Shown here in pieces: positions 1 through 5,398 of a DNA stretch of 5,671 nucleotides. Positions within the stretch are counted from its first letter, which is position 1; the number at the start of each line of letters is the position of its first letter. The stretch comes from Pseudomonadota bacterium (GTDB lineage: Bacteria; Pseudomonadota; Alphaproteobacteria; Rhizobiales; Xanthobacteraceae). Made by a program: the position numbers and the translations under genes. Where the stretch lies: the NCBI GenBank assembly GCA_023390695.1, contig JAEWCJ010000399.1, forward strand, positions 1-5,671, in the 5' to 3' direction. The notes below the pieces were generated by a model. It was not told the origin of the DNA, did no database searches, and was given only the letters and a program-made list of their open reading frames with translations.

Positions 1-371
1 CTTTCGATCTCCTCCTCCGACAGCGACACGCCCGGCCGGGCGTTGACGGTGTAGAGGAGGGGAACCCGCAGGTTTTCCGCCACGGTGAGCGTGTGGAATG
101 GCCGCGGCAACTGGAAGCTGCGCGCCATGCCGAGATGGGTGCGCTGATGCGCCAGCAGGCCATCCACCGGCCGGCCGCCGAAATGCACGGTGCCGCCTTC
201 ATTCTGCAGGGTGCCGCACAGGCAATTGACCATGGTGCTCTTGCCGGAGCCGTTGGGCCCGATCAGGCCCAGCCGCTCACCCTGCGCGACGTCGAAACTG
301 ACATTGTCCAAGGCGACAAATCCGCCGAAGCGTTTGCTGAGATTCTGGACCTGAAGAAGCGGCTGGCTCAT
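1..371 (-). CDS. livG: Liv-type ABC transporter ATP-binding protein, N-terminal part (runs off left edge)
   Basis: ATPase subunit expected to sit on the inner face of the membrane and power a branched-chain amino acid-type (HAAT) importer. About 123 codons are visible. The start [17 protein letters not shown] is typical of LivG. The Walker A motif GPNGSGKST is at residues 38-46, and the Q-loop region [10 protein letters not shown], followed by LTVAEN as in LivG proteins, is at about 83-100. Walker B, the ABC signature and the C-terminal LivG region lie outside the window, so intactness cannot be judged. The ATG overlaps the livM stop as ATGA. A good Shine-Dalgarno (GGAGGG on the minus strand, 378-383, 6-base spacing) lies inside the end of livM, which supports this start and translational coupling. 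LivG rather than LivF is favoured by the Q-loop context and its place directly after livM. The transported substrate is unknown. Confidence 0.93.
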   Translation of the reverse strand, partial: MSQPLLQVQNLSKRFGGFVALDNVSFDVAQGERLGLIGPNGSGKSTMVNCLCGTLQNEGGTVHFGGRPVDGLLAHQRTHLGMARSFQLPRPFHTLTVAENLRVPLLYTVNARPGVSLSEEEIE

Positions 372-1417
372 GTGGTGCCCTCCGCATTGCGTTCACGCTC
401 GCGGATATCGGGATCCTTGGCTGGAAAATATTTGTGCCAGAGGCCAATGATGCCGTTCGGCGCGATAATGACGAAGAAGACCAGCAGCAGGCCGACGATC
501 AGCAGGCTCACCGCCGAGGAGATCGTCACCGAGGCGATCTGTTGCAACGTGCCGAGCAGGACGGCGCCAAGCAGCGGGCCAACCCAGCTCGTGGTGCCGC
601 CGATCATCGGCATGGCGATCGCGTTCACCGCATAGGCGAGGCCGAATGCCGAGGCCGGCTCCAGGTAGCCGATATAATAGGGGAAGGGCGCGCCGGCCAT
701 GCCCATGAAGGCGCCGCTCAGCGTGGTCGCGATCAGCTTCAGGCGCAGGGTGGGAACGCCGGTCGCCTCGGCGGCGAGCTCGTCGTCGCGGATGGTGGCG
801 AAGCCGTAGCCAAGCTGCGAGCGCTGGATGCTGCGGGCGACGGTAATCGCGATGATCGCCAGCAGAAGCATGATCAGGAACAGATATTCGATGTAGTTGA
901 TGTCGAAATAGGGCGTCGTATTCGGGCGGATGACATAGGCCCCGCGCGAGCCGCCGACATAATCCCAGTTCACGATCAGGGTCTGCAGCACCACGGCAAG
1001 GGCGAGCGTCGCAATTGCAAAAAATACGCCGCGCAACCGCAGGGTCAGATAGCCGGTGCCGAAGCCTACCAGGCCGGCGATGGCGCCGCCGACCACGATG
1101 AGTGCCGGCATCGACAGCGGGAACACGGCATCGACGACGGCGTGCAGTCCTTCGGGAAAATACTCCTCGCTGAGCCGCGGGAATTTGGTCAATGCCACGG
1201 TGGTATAGGCGCCGATGGCAAAGAAGGCGGCGGAGCCGAAATTCACATAGCCGCAATAGCCGCCGAGAATATTCCAGGCGGTGGCGAGGACCACGAATTG
1301 CAGCTCCTCATAGCCGGCAAAGTAGGCGTAGTCGTTGCCGATCAGCCGGGCCGCCGCATAGACGATGATACCGACGGCGAGAGCGCTCAGGAAGAATTGC
1401 CAGTTCCGCACGGTCAA
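368..1417 (-). CDS. livM: Liv-type ABC transporter permease, LivM family
   Basis: Inner-membrane permease subunit that would pair with the LivH homologue to form the translocation channel. It is 349 residues, normal for LivM, with many hydrophobic segments. Family landmarks in order: [14 protein letters not shown] at 53-66 (LivM usually reads GYAGQ.SLGHAAFF), [12 protein letters not shown] at 128-139, the cytoplasmic coupling loop [19 protein letters not shown] at 202-220, [13 protein letters not shown] at 273-285, and APNGIIGL at 319-326 before a charged tail. The start shown is TTG, overlapping the livH stop as TTGA. An in-frame GTG two codons later (1409-1411) is an equally good choice, with a weak GGGG about 8 bases upstream. 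No ATG is available near the N terminus. Family assignment is firm. The substrate is not predictable, since this family also carries amides, urea and aromatic acids. Confidence 0.93.
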   Translation of the reverse strand: MTVRNWQFFLSALAVGIIVYAAARLIGNDYAYFAGYEELQFVVLATAWNILGGYCGYVNFGSAAFFAIGAYTTVALTKFPRLSEEYFPEGLHAVVDAVFPLSMPALIVVGGAIAGLVGFGTGYLTLRLRGVFFAIATLALAVVLQTLIVNWDYVGGSRGAYVIRPNTTPYFDINYIEYLFLIMLLLAIIAITVARSIQRSQLGYGFATIRDDELAAEATGVPTLRLKLIATTLSGAFMGMAGAPFPYYIGYLEPASAFGLAYAVNAIAMPMIGGTTSWVGPLLGAVLLGTLQQIASVTISSAVSLLIVGLLLVFFVIIAPNGIIGLWHKYFPAKDPDIRERERNAEGTT

Positions 1418-2289
1418 CGCCCCAGCAATCCGGCCGGCCGCACCGCCAGCGTCAGCAACAGGAAACCGAAAGCCACGGCCGGCGCCCAGGAGGGGCCGTA
1501 GAAGGTGGCGGTAATGCTTTCAACGATGCCGAGCAGCAGGGCCGCGATCACGGTGCCGGGCAGGCTGCCCATTCCGCCCAGCACGCAGATCGCAAATACG
1601 CGGCCGATATATTCGCGCCCGACCGAGGGCTCGACCGGCTGGATGACGATCAGCAGGGCGCCGGCAATCGCCGCCGTGGCGATGGAGATGCCGAAGGCGA
1701 TGCGTTTGATGCGGATCGGGTCGGCCGCCATCAGCGACAGCGCGAGCTGGTCCTGCGCCACCGCCATGATGGCGCGGCCGGTGAATGTCTTGCTCAGGAA
1801 GAGCTGCAATCCGACCAGCAGCAGCGCCGAGACGAGGAAGGGCACCAGCATGCGCAGCGGCAGATCGAACATGCCGAACCGCAGCGTGGTCTCGATATAG
1901 CCCGCCTGCACGTAGCGGTAGTCCACGCCGAAGACCAGGATCAGCAGCACCTCGGTGACGAAGAGCAGGCCGAAGAAGAAGGCGAGCCCGCGCAACGCCT
2001 CCTGCCCGCGTTTCTCGAAGGAGAGGTAATAGACCTGATAAACCGCCGAGCCGAGCGCGTAAAAGATCGGCAATACGATGATGGCGGTCAGGATCGGATC
2101 GACGCCGAGACGCTGGTTGACGATATAGGCGATATACGAACCGAGAATGATGAAGGCGGGATGCGCGATGTTGACGATGTCGAGAATGCCGAACGAAATC
2201 GAGATGCCGACCGTCACCGCGGCATAGAAACCGCCCAGCAACAGACCCGCAATCAGCGCATTGATGAGAAGCTCGATAGGGAAGTCCAT
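1414..2289 (-). CDS. livH: Liv-type ABC transporter permease, LivH family
   Basis: Inner-membrane permease of the HAAT importer and the first clear gene of the operon. It is 291 residues and strongly hydrophobic throughout. Visible landmarks: FGILDIVNIAHPAF at 33-46 (LivH usually has FG..N.AHG), the coupling-loop region TGRAIMAVAQDQLALSLMAAD at 170-190 followed by a conserved IAGAL stretch, VLGGMGSLPGTVIAALLLG at 236-254, and the C-terminal RPAGLLGR typical of the family. The ATG at 2287-2289 has only a weak ribosome site (GAG on the minus strand at 2297-2299, 7-base spacing), so translation may depend partly on upstream elements. The coding end overlaps livM by 4 bases. No substrate-binding protein gene precedes it in this window, although one commonly accompanies such permeases; it may lie beyond livG/livF or elsewhere. 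Confidence 0.93.
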   Translation of the reverse strand: MDFPIELLINALIAGLLLGGFYAAVTVGISISFGILDIVNIAHPAFIILGSYIAYIVNQRLGVDPILTAIIVLPIFYALGSAVYQVYYLSFEKRGQEALRGLAFFFGLLFVTEVLLILVFGVDYRYVQAGYIETTLRFGMFDLPLRMLVPFLVSALLLVGLQLFLSKTFTGRAIMAVAQDQLALSLMAADPIRIKRIAFGISIATAAIAGALLIVIQPVEPSVGREYIGRVFAICVLGGMGSLPGTVIAALLLGIVESITATFYGPSWAPAVAFGFLLLTLAVRPAGLLGR

Positions 2290-2307
2290 GCGGCTACTCG
2301 GACCTGT

Positions 2308-2376
2308 TCACGCGCGTACTGAGCGCGCATGAAAAGAGCGTGGCGTCGATCGAAGCTGGCCGCAACAAACCCTCAT
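2308..2376 (-). CDS. Possible 22-codon leader ORF upstream of livH
   Basis: A short ORF beginning MRVCCGQLRS and ending ARSVRA, with its stop 18 bases before the livH ATG. It has one of the best Shine-Dalgarno sequences in the window (AGGGGG on the minus strand, 2382-2387, 5-base spacing), in contrast to the weak site of livH. Codons 4 and 5 are both Cys. Its 3' end overlaps a short GC hairpin (arms 2312-2316 and 2324-2328). These traits suit a leader peptide that controls livH translation or read-through. It could equally be chance, or the surviving start of a deleted gene such as a substrate-binding protein, though it lacks a signal-peptide-like hydrophobic core. No homologue is recognised. 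Confidence 0.3.
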   Translation of the reverse strand: MRVCCGQLRSTPRSFHARSVRA

Positions 2377-2407
2377 TGTTTCCCCCTGATGGCGCTTATT
2401 ACGCCTT

Positions 2408-2413
2408 CTTATA
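2408..2413 (-). promoter_or_regulatory. Candidate -10 element for the liv operon
   Basis: Minus-strand TATAAG matches the sigma-70 -10 consensus at five of six positions. It would start transcription about 25 bases before the leader ORF ATG (2376) and about 110 bases before livH. No convincing -35 hexamer sits 16-18 bases upstream, so an activator would be needed or the match is chance. Confidence 0.25.
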
Positions 2414-2545
2414 GGTGCCGGGTTGCTCGCCTCTGCTGAGACAAGCGCCTCCGAACGGAAGATAGTTTGCAGGAACCTGTTGCGCTTGGCTAGTCCATTT
2501 CATCGTTTGCTGTGATTTGATTTGATGCAGCCGCGCCAAGTTCGT

Positions 2546-2568
2546 GTGGGCAACGCGCCGCTGCCCAC
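2546..2568. repeat. 7-bp inverted repeat (hairpin) next to the terminator
   Basis: Arms GTGGGCA (2546-2552) and TGCCCAC (2562-2568) are perfectly complementary around a 9-base loop. No T-tract follows on either strand, so it is not a canonical intrinsic terminator. On the minus strand it comes just after the cupin terminator and could be a back-up structure, an operator dyad or chance. Confidence 0.4.
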
Positions 2569-2579
2569 GATCGGCCCTC

Positions 2580-2613
2580 AAAAACAAACCGCCGGGTGCT
2601 GGCCCGGCGGTTT
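2580..2613 (-). terminator. Rho-independent terminator of the cupin gene
   Basis: An 11-bp perfect stem (plus-strand AAACCGCCGGG at 2586-2596 and CCCGGCGGTTT at 2603-2613) closes a 6-base loop. On the minus strand it is followed by a T-rich run (TTTGTTTTTGA, reading into 2580). It starts about 27 bases after the cupin stop codon. The plus strand has only three Ts after the stem, so the signal works mainly for minus-strand transcripts. It separates the cupin unit from the liv operon. Confidence 0.88.
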
Positions 2614-2640
2614 CGTGTCGGCCTCTCGAAGACGAATTTT

Positions 2641-3084
2641 TCAGGCGGCCTGACGGACATGCGCCGGCAGCGGCAGCGGCTTGTTGGCGCTGTTCAGGAA
2701 TTCCACCGTCATGAACACCATTTCGGTATCGCCGATATTCTGCAGATCGTGCACCTTGAACTCGCCGGGACCATAGGTTTCGTGGCGGGTCTCGCCGGGC
2801 TGATAGGTGTATTCGACCGTCGTGCCGTCATGCACATGCTGGCGGCCGCGTCCGCCCGAAACCGATGTCCAGAAATAATTCAGCACATGGCGGTGAAAGC
2901 CGAAGCGCTCGCCCGGCTGCAGCCGGATCATCCACACGCGCGCCTGTTCGTTCTCCGACAACAGGTGCGACCCGACGCACGGGTTCGGATTCTTGCTTTC
3001 GCGCTCGAATTCCGCCTTGAGCTCCGCCGACCATTCCGAACGGTCGGTTGTCAGGGCCTGTTTATCCATCATGGTAAGTGCCAT
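2641..3084 (-). CDS. Small single-domain cupin protein, function unknown
   Basis: A 147-residue soluble protein with one cupin barrel. The first cupin motif is recognisable at 58-78 as GERFGFHRH followed by NYFW and SGG. His64 and His66 occupy the metal-ligand positions, but the usual Glu a few residues later is absent (Val-Leu-Asn-Tyr-Phe-Trp instead). Other histidines at 83, 85, 101 and 112 could complete a metal site. The second motif is approximated by GPGEFKVHDLQNIGDTEMVF at 105-124, with His112 and Asn116. The ATG at 3082-3084 has a good ribosome site (CAGGAG on the minus strand, 3093-3098, 8-base spacing), which favours it over Met5/Met6. It is divergent from the FAD monooxygenase and has its own promoter candidate and terminator, so it is probably monocistronic. 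It may be a dioxygenase, isomerase or ligand-binding protein of the same pathway; the sequence does not decide. Confidence 0.88.
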   Translation of the reverse strand: MALTMMDKQALTTDRSEWSAELKAEFERESKNPNPCVGSHLLSENEQARVWMIRLQPGERFGFHRHVLNYFWTSVSGGRGRQHVHDGTTVEYTYQPGETRHETYGPGEFKVHDLQNIGDTEMVFMTVEFLNSANKPLPLPAHVRQAA

Positions 3085-3092
3085 GGTCTTTT

Positions 3093-3098
3093 CTCCTG
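3093..3098 (-). promoter_or_regulatory. Ribosome binding site of the cupin gene
   Basis: CAGGAG on the minus strand, 8 bases before the ATG at 3084. It selects this start over the in-frame ATGs 4 and 5 codons later. Confidence 0.75.
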
Positions 3099-3112
3099 AG
3101 CGTCCCGAGGTA

Positions 3113-3140
3113 ATAATAGCAAATCTGGGTCATTCGCCAA
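3113..3140 (-). promoter_or_regulatory. Candidate sigma-70 promoter of the cupin gene
   Basis: On the minus strand, TTGGCG (3135-3140) and TATTAT (3113-3118) are separated by 16 bases and match the -35 and -10 consensus at four and five of six positions. Transcription would start near 3106, giving a leader of about 20 bases that holds the Shine-Dalgarno. The -35 abuts the monooxygenase ATG, so the two divergent genes share only 56 bases of control DNA. A plus-strand promoter is less clear; part of it may lie inside the cupin gene. Confidence 0.45.
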
Positions 3141-4379
3141 ATGCCGATACAACCACCAAATGTCCCGTATGGCGGGCGCGCACTGATCATAGGCGGCTCG
3201 ATGAGCGGGCTGTTCGCGGCCTTGATGTTGCGCCGCGCCGGCTGGGATATCGACGTCTTCGAGCGTGTGGACGGGGAACTGTCCGGGCGCGGTGCCGGCA
3301 TCGTCGCGCAGCCGGATCTGATCGCGATCCTCAACGACCTTGCCTTGGTGCCAGGCGATCTCGGCGTGCACGTGGACCGGCGCCGTATTCTGGATGCGCA
3401 AGGGCGCATCACCAATGAATGCGCCTGCCCGCAGGTCATGACGGCCTGGGAGCGCGTTTACCGGCTGCTCCGCGATGCGTTTCCGCCCGAGCGCTATCAT
3501 CGCGGAAAGACGCTGCGCGTTTTCGAGGACACCGGCCGCAGCGTGGTTGCGCATTTCACGGATGGCGACCGCATCGAAGCCGATCTGCTGGTGGGCGCCG
3601 ATGGGCTGCGCTCCACCGTTCGTCAGCAATGCCTGCCGGACGCCGTGCCCCTTTATGCCGGTTATGTCGGCTGGCGTGCCCTGATCGACGAGCGCGACAT
3701 TCCCGCGAAGACGCATCGCGATATCTTTGGATATATGGCGTTCTGCTTGCCGCCGGGCGAGCAGATGCTGGGTTATCCGGTGGCCGGTCCGGACAACGAC
3801 CTGCGCCCCGGCCATCGCCGTTACAACATGGTCTGGTACCGTCCGGCGGATGAGACGACCGAGCTTGCGCGCCTCCTTACGGACGAGAATGGCGTGACCC
3901 ATGCCATTTCAATTCCGCCGAATCTGATTCGCAGACAATGCCTCGAGGAGATGCGGGCTGCCGCGCAGAGGTTGTTGGCGCCGCAATTCGTCGAGATCGT
4001 GCGACTGGCGTCACAGCCATTGCTGCAGCCGATTTACGATATGGAATCGCCGCGCATGGCCTTCGGCCGTGTCGCCCTGATCGGCGACGCCGCTTTCGTG
4101 GCGCGTCCGCATGTGGGCGCCGGCGTCACCAAGGCGGCGGAGGATGCGCGCGAGCTGGTGCGCGCCCTCGACGGTTCAAGCGATGTGCCGCAGGCTTTGC
4201 TGTGTTTCGAAAAAGTGCGCCTGAGTGTGGGACGCCAGGTCGTGCAACGGGCGCGGCATCTCGGCGCCTATCTGCAGGCCGCGCAATTGACCGCCGAGGA
4301 GCAAAGCTCCTCGGCACGCCACAGCATTCCCGAGGCGGAGATGATCGAGACGGCGACGCGGGATTTTCTGCACGCCTGA
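3141..4379 (+). CDS. FAD-dependent aromatic monooxygenase, 2,6-dihydroxypyridine 3-hydroxylase-like
   Basis: Group A flavin monooxygenase expected to hydroxylate an aromatic or N-heteroaromatic ring in the cytoplasm using NAD(P)H and O2. It is 412 residues, normal for the family. The N-terminal FAD Rossmann segment is RALIIGGSMSGLFAALML at 13-30, with GGSxSG in place of GxGxxG, as in 2,6-dihydroxypyridine 3-hydroxylase (DhpH of nicotine degradation). Glu41 (in DVFER) would bind the FAD ribose. Other landmarks: LSGRGAGIVAQPDL at 47-60, PERYH at 116-120, the GADGLRS motif at 152-158, YAGYVGWR at 172-179, and the second FAD motif VALIGDAAFVARPH at 311-324 followed by GAGVTKAAEDA. An in-frame TAG at 3117 with no start codon before 3141 makes this ATG the only likely start; its ribosome site is weak (GGG about 12 bases upstream). 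I recall the DhpH likeness from family knowledge; the true substrate may differ. Confidence 0.9.
   Translation: MPIQPPNVPYGGRALIIGGSMSGLFAALMLRRAGWDIDVFERVDGELSGRGAGIVAQPDLIAILNDLALVPGDLGVHVDRRRILDAQGRITNECACPQVMTAWERVYRLLRDAFPPERYHRGKTLRVFEDTGRSVVAHFTDGDRIEADLLVGADGLRSTVRQQCLPDAVPLYAGYVGWRALIDERDIPAKTHRDIFGYMAFCLPPGEQMLGYPVAGPDNDLRPGHRRYNMVWYRPADETTELARLLTDENGVTHAISIPPNLIRRQCLEEMRAAAQRLLAPQFVEIVRLASQPLLQPIYDMESPRMAFGRVALIGDAAFVARPHVGAGVTKAAEDARELVRALDGSSDVPQALLCFEKVRLSVGRQVVQRARHLGAYLQAAQLTAEEQSSSARHSIPEAEMIETATRDFLHA
4293..4315. repeat. Perfect 10-bp hairpin within the monooxygenase coding region
   Basis: Arms GCCGAGGAGC (4293-4302) and GCTCCTCGGC (4306-4315) flank an AAA loop. It lies 62 bases before the stop codon and encodes a stretch within TAEEQSSSAR near the C terminus. 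No T-tract follows on either strand, so it is not a standard terminator. It may stabilise the 3' end of the mRNA or slow polymerase between the two convergent genes. Confidence 0.55.
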
Positions 4380-4383
4380 GGTC

Positions 4384-5292
4384 TTATTTTTTCTTCGTGC
4401 GCTTGCGCCTGACGCCGGCCCATTTCTCCAGGACGGCGCAGACCGCGCCGGTGTCTTCCTCGGCATAGCCGGTGGACATCGCCGAGGCATAGACGGGCAA
4501 TGTGGCGCTGAACAGCGGCGTCGGCACGCCGAGTTTTGCCGCGAAGGCGCCGATCACCGACATGTCCTTCTGCCAGACCGAATTCTTCATGGTGGCGTCG
4601 GAATAATCGTCGTCCACCATCATCGGACCGCGCACTTCGAACATCCGCGAGGTGCCGGCTCCGCCGGTCGCGAATTCGAAGACGTGCTTGGGATCGAGGC
4701 CGGCTTTCATGCCGAGCACCATGGCTTCCGCCGCCGCCACGTTGTGGATCGCCACCAGCAGATTGGCGATGTATTTCATCTTGCTGCCATTGCCGAAGGT
4801 GCCCAGATCGTTAACTTGACGGGAGAAGTCCGCGAAGACTGGCCGCAGCTTGCGGATCGCGGCCGGGTCGCCGCTGGCATAGATGACGAGGTCCTTCACC
4901 GCCGCCTGCGCGCCGGTTCCGCTGACCGGGCAGTCGAGCAGCGTGTGCTCGGCTTTGCTCAGGATCTTCGCGGCCTTCTGCTTGTCCTCGATGGCGAATG
5001 TGCTGCATTCGGCGATGATGCGCGGCGGCAGCTTCATCGCGGCAATCGCCTCGGCGGTTGCGGCCAACGCGTCGGGGTGGGGCAGGCTGGTGAGAATGAC
5101 GGGAGCGGCTTCGACAACCTTTTTCACATCGTCAACGGCCTGCACGCCGAGCCGGGCCATTGCCTTGCGTCGCGCCGGGTCGAGGTCATATCCCCAGACC
5201 TTCCAGCCGGCTTTCGCCAGATGCCTGGCAAAGGCGCCGCCCATGATGCCAAGCCCCACAACGCCGACGTTGCCCTTCCGCCCTTTAGCCAT
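4384..5292 (-). CDS. Beta-hydroxyacid dehydrogenase, HIBADH family
   Basis: NAD(P)-dependent oxidoreductase of the 3-hydroxyisobutyrate / tartronate-semialdehyde reductase family, 302 residues from this start. The N-terminal Rossmann motif VGVVGLGIMGGAF spans about 9-21, and YDLD at 35-38 puts an acid after the second strand, which suggests NAD rather than NADP. The substrate loop DCPVSGTGAQAAVKD at 120-134 differs from the usual DAPVSGG..GA..G.L. The catalytic lysine region GNGSKMKYIANL has Lys173 and Asn177 at the expected spacing. QKDM at 241-244 matches the usual KDL region. The tail RRKRTKKK is very basic. An ATG at 5307 (MGDTRMAKG) is an alternative start with its own GGGGAG, but the extra codons include rare ACA and AGA, and the 5292 ATG has GGGAG at 8-base spacing. 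The stop is 4 bases from that of the convergent monooxygenase. The specific substrate cannot be assigned. Confidence 0.9.
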   Translation of the reverse strand: MAKGRKGNVGVVGLGIMGGAFARHLAKAGWKVWGYDLDPARRKAMARLGVQAVDDVKKVVEAAPVILTSLPHPDALAATAEAIAAMKLPPRIIAECSTFAIEDKQKAAKILSKAEHTLLDCPVSGTGAQAAVKDLVIYASGDPAAIRKLRPVFADFSRQVNDLGTFGNGSKMKYIANLLVAIHNVAAAEAMVLGMKAGLDPKHVFEFATGGAGTSRMFEVRGPMMVDDDYSDATMKNSVWQKDMSVIGAFAAKLGVPTPLFSATLPVYASAMSTGYAEEDTGAVCAVLEKWAGVRRKRTKKK

Positions 5293-5300
5293 TCTTGTAT

Positions 5301-5305
5301 CTCCC
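5301..5305 (-). promoter_or_regulatory. Ribosome binding site favouring the 5292 start of the HIBADH gene
   Basis: Minus-strand GGGAG sits 8 bases before the ATG at 5290-5292. It overlaps the upstream ATG at 5305-5307 (ATGGGAG), so initiation at one start would compete with the other. Confidence 0.5.
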
Positions 5306-5315
5306 ATTAGTTCTC

Positions 5316-5330
5316 CCCGGCTTGGCCGGG
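5316..5330 (-). repeat. GC hairpin covering the upstream ribosome site of the HIBADH gene
   Basis: On the minus strand, CCCGGC and GCCGGG pair perfectly around a 3-base CAA loop. The 3' arm contains the first bases of GGGGAG (5313-5318), the Shine-Dalgarno of the alternative ATG at 5307. If the hairpin forms in the mRNA it would hide that site and leave the GGGAG at 5301-5305 free. Confidence 0.45.
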
Positions 5331-5364
5331 CCTGCACGTTACTATATGAGTTGCGGTTGGGAAC

Positions 5365-5386
5365 GATACATTTGTGAATGCGTATC
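5365..5386. promoter_or_regulatory. Imperfect dyad in the divergent promoter region, possible operator
   Basis: Outer arms GATAC (5365-5369) and GTATC (5382-5386) are inverted 12 bases apart, with an inner ATT/AAT pair (5370-5372 and 5377-5379) offset by two bases. It lies between the HIBADH gene and the D-2-hydroxyacid dehydrogenase gene, directly before the latter's ribosome site. On the minus strand TATAGT (5341-5346) could be a -10 for the HIBADH gene. No regulator gene is in the window, and the asymmetry weakens the call. Confidence 0.25.
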
Positions 5387-5398
5387 AAGGGGGCATTG

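Larger units (their letters stand above)
2290..2640. other. Intergenic region between the cupin gene and the liv operon
   Basis: This 351-base gap holds no gene that can be called with confidence. From the cupin side it contains an intrinsic terminator (2580-2613), a 7-bp hairpin (2546-2568), a threefold 5-base repeat TGATT TGATT TGATG (2513-2527), a possible promoter -10 (2408-2413), and the leader ORF described separately. An open minus-strand frame from 2587 to 2399 ends with tandem stops TAATAA, but it would begin inside the terminator and has no recognisable protein features. The region is expected to carry the promoter of the liv operon. Confidence 0.6.

Noticed and set aside
434..1501. 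Long plus-strand open frame opposite livM
   Set aside because: It is antisense to a clear LivM permease, is highly charged and Gln/Asp-rich, and matches no family. It is a typical shadow of a membrane protein gene in GC-rich DNA.
2513..2527. Threefold TGATT-type repeat as a possible regulator-binding or iteron array
   Set aside because: Only three 5-base units, the last imperfect, with no related copies nearby; this is within chance expectation.
2399..2587. Minus-strand 62-codon open frame ending GEQPGTYKKA with tandem TAATAA stops
   Set aside because: Its start (TTG) lies in the T-tract of the cupin terminator, it has no ribosome site and no recognisable protein features. It could be the eroded 3' end of an old gene, but nothing supports that beyond the double stop.
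3069..3902. Long minus-strand open frame opposite the monooxygenase
   Set aside because: It overlaps the well-supported FAD monooxygenase and the cupin start region and shows no family motif.
4380..4395. T-rich run after the monooxygenase stop as an intrinsic terminator
   Set aside because: No adjacent stable GC stem precedes it. The run is explained by the lysine codons at the end of the convergent gene.
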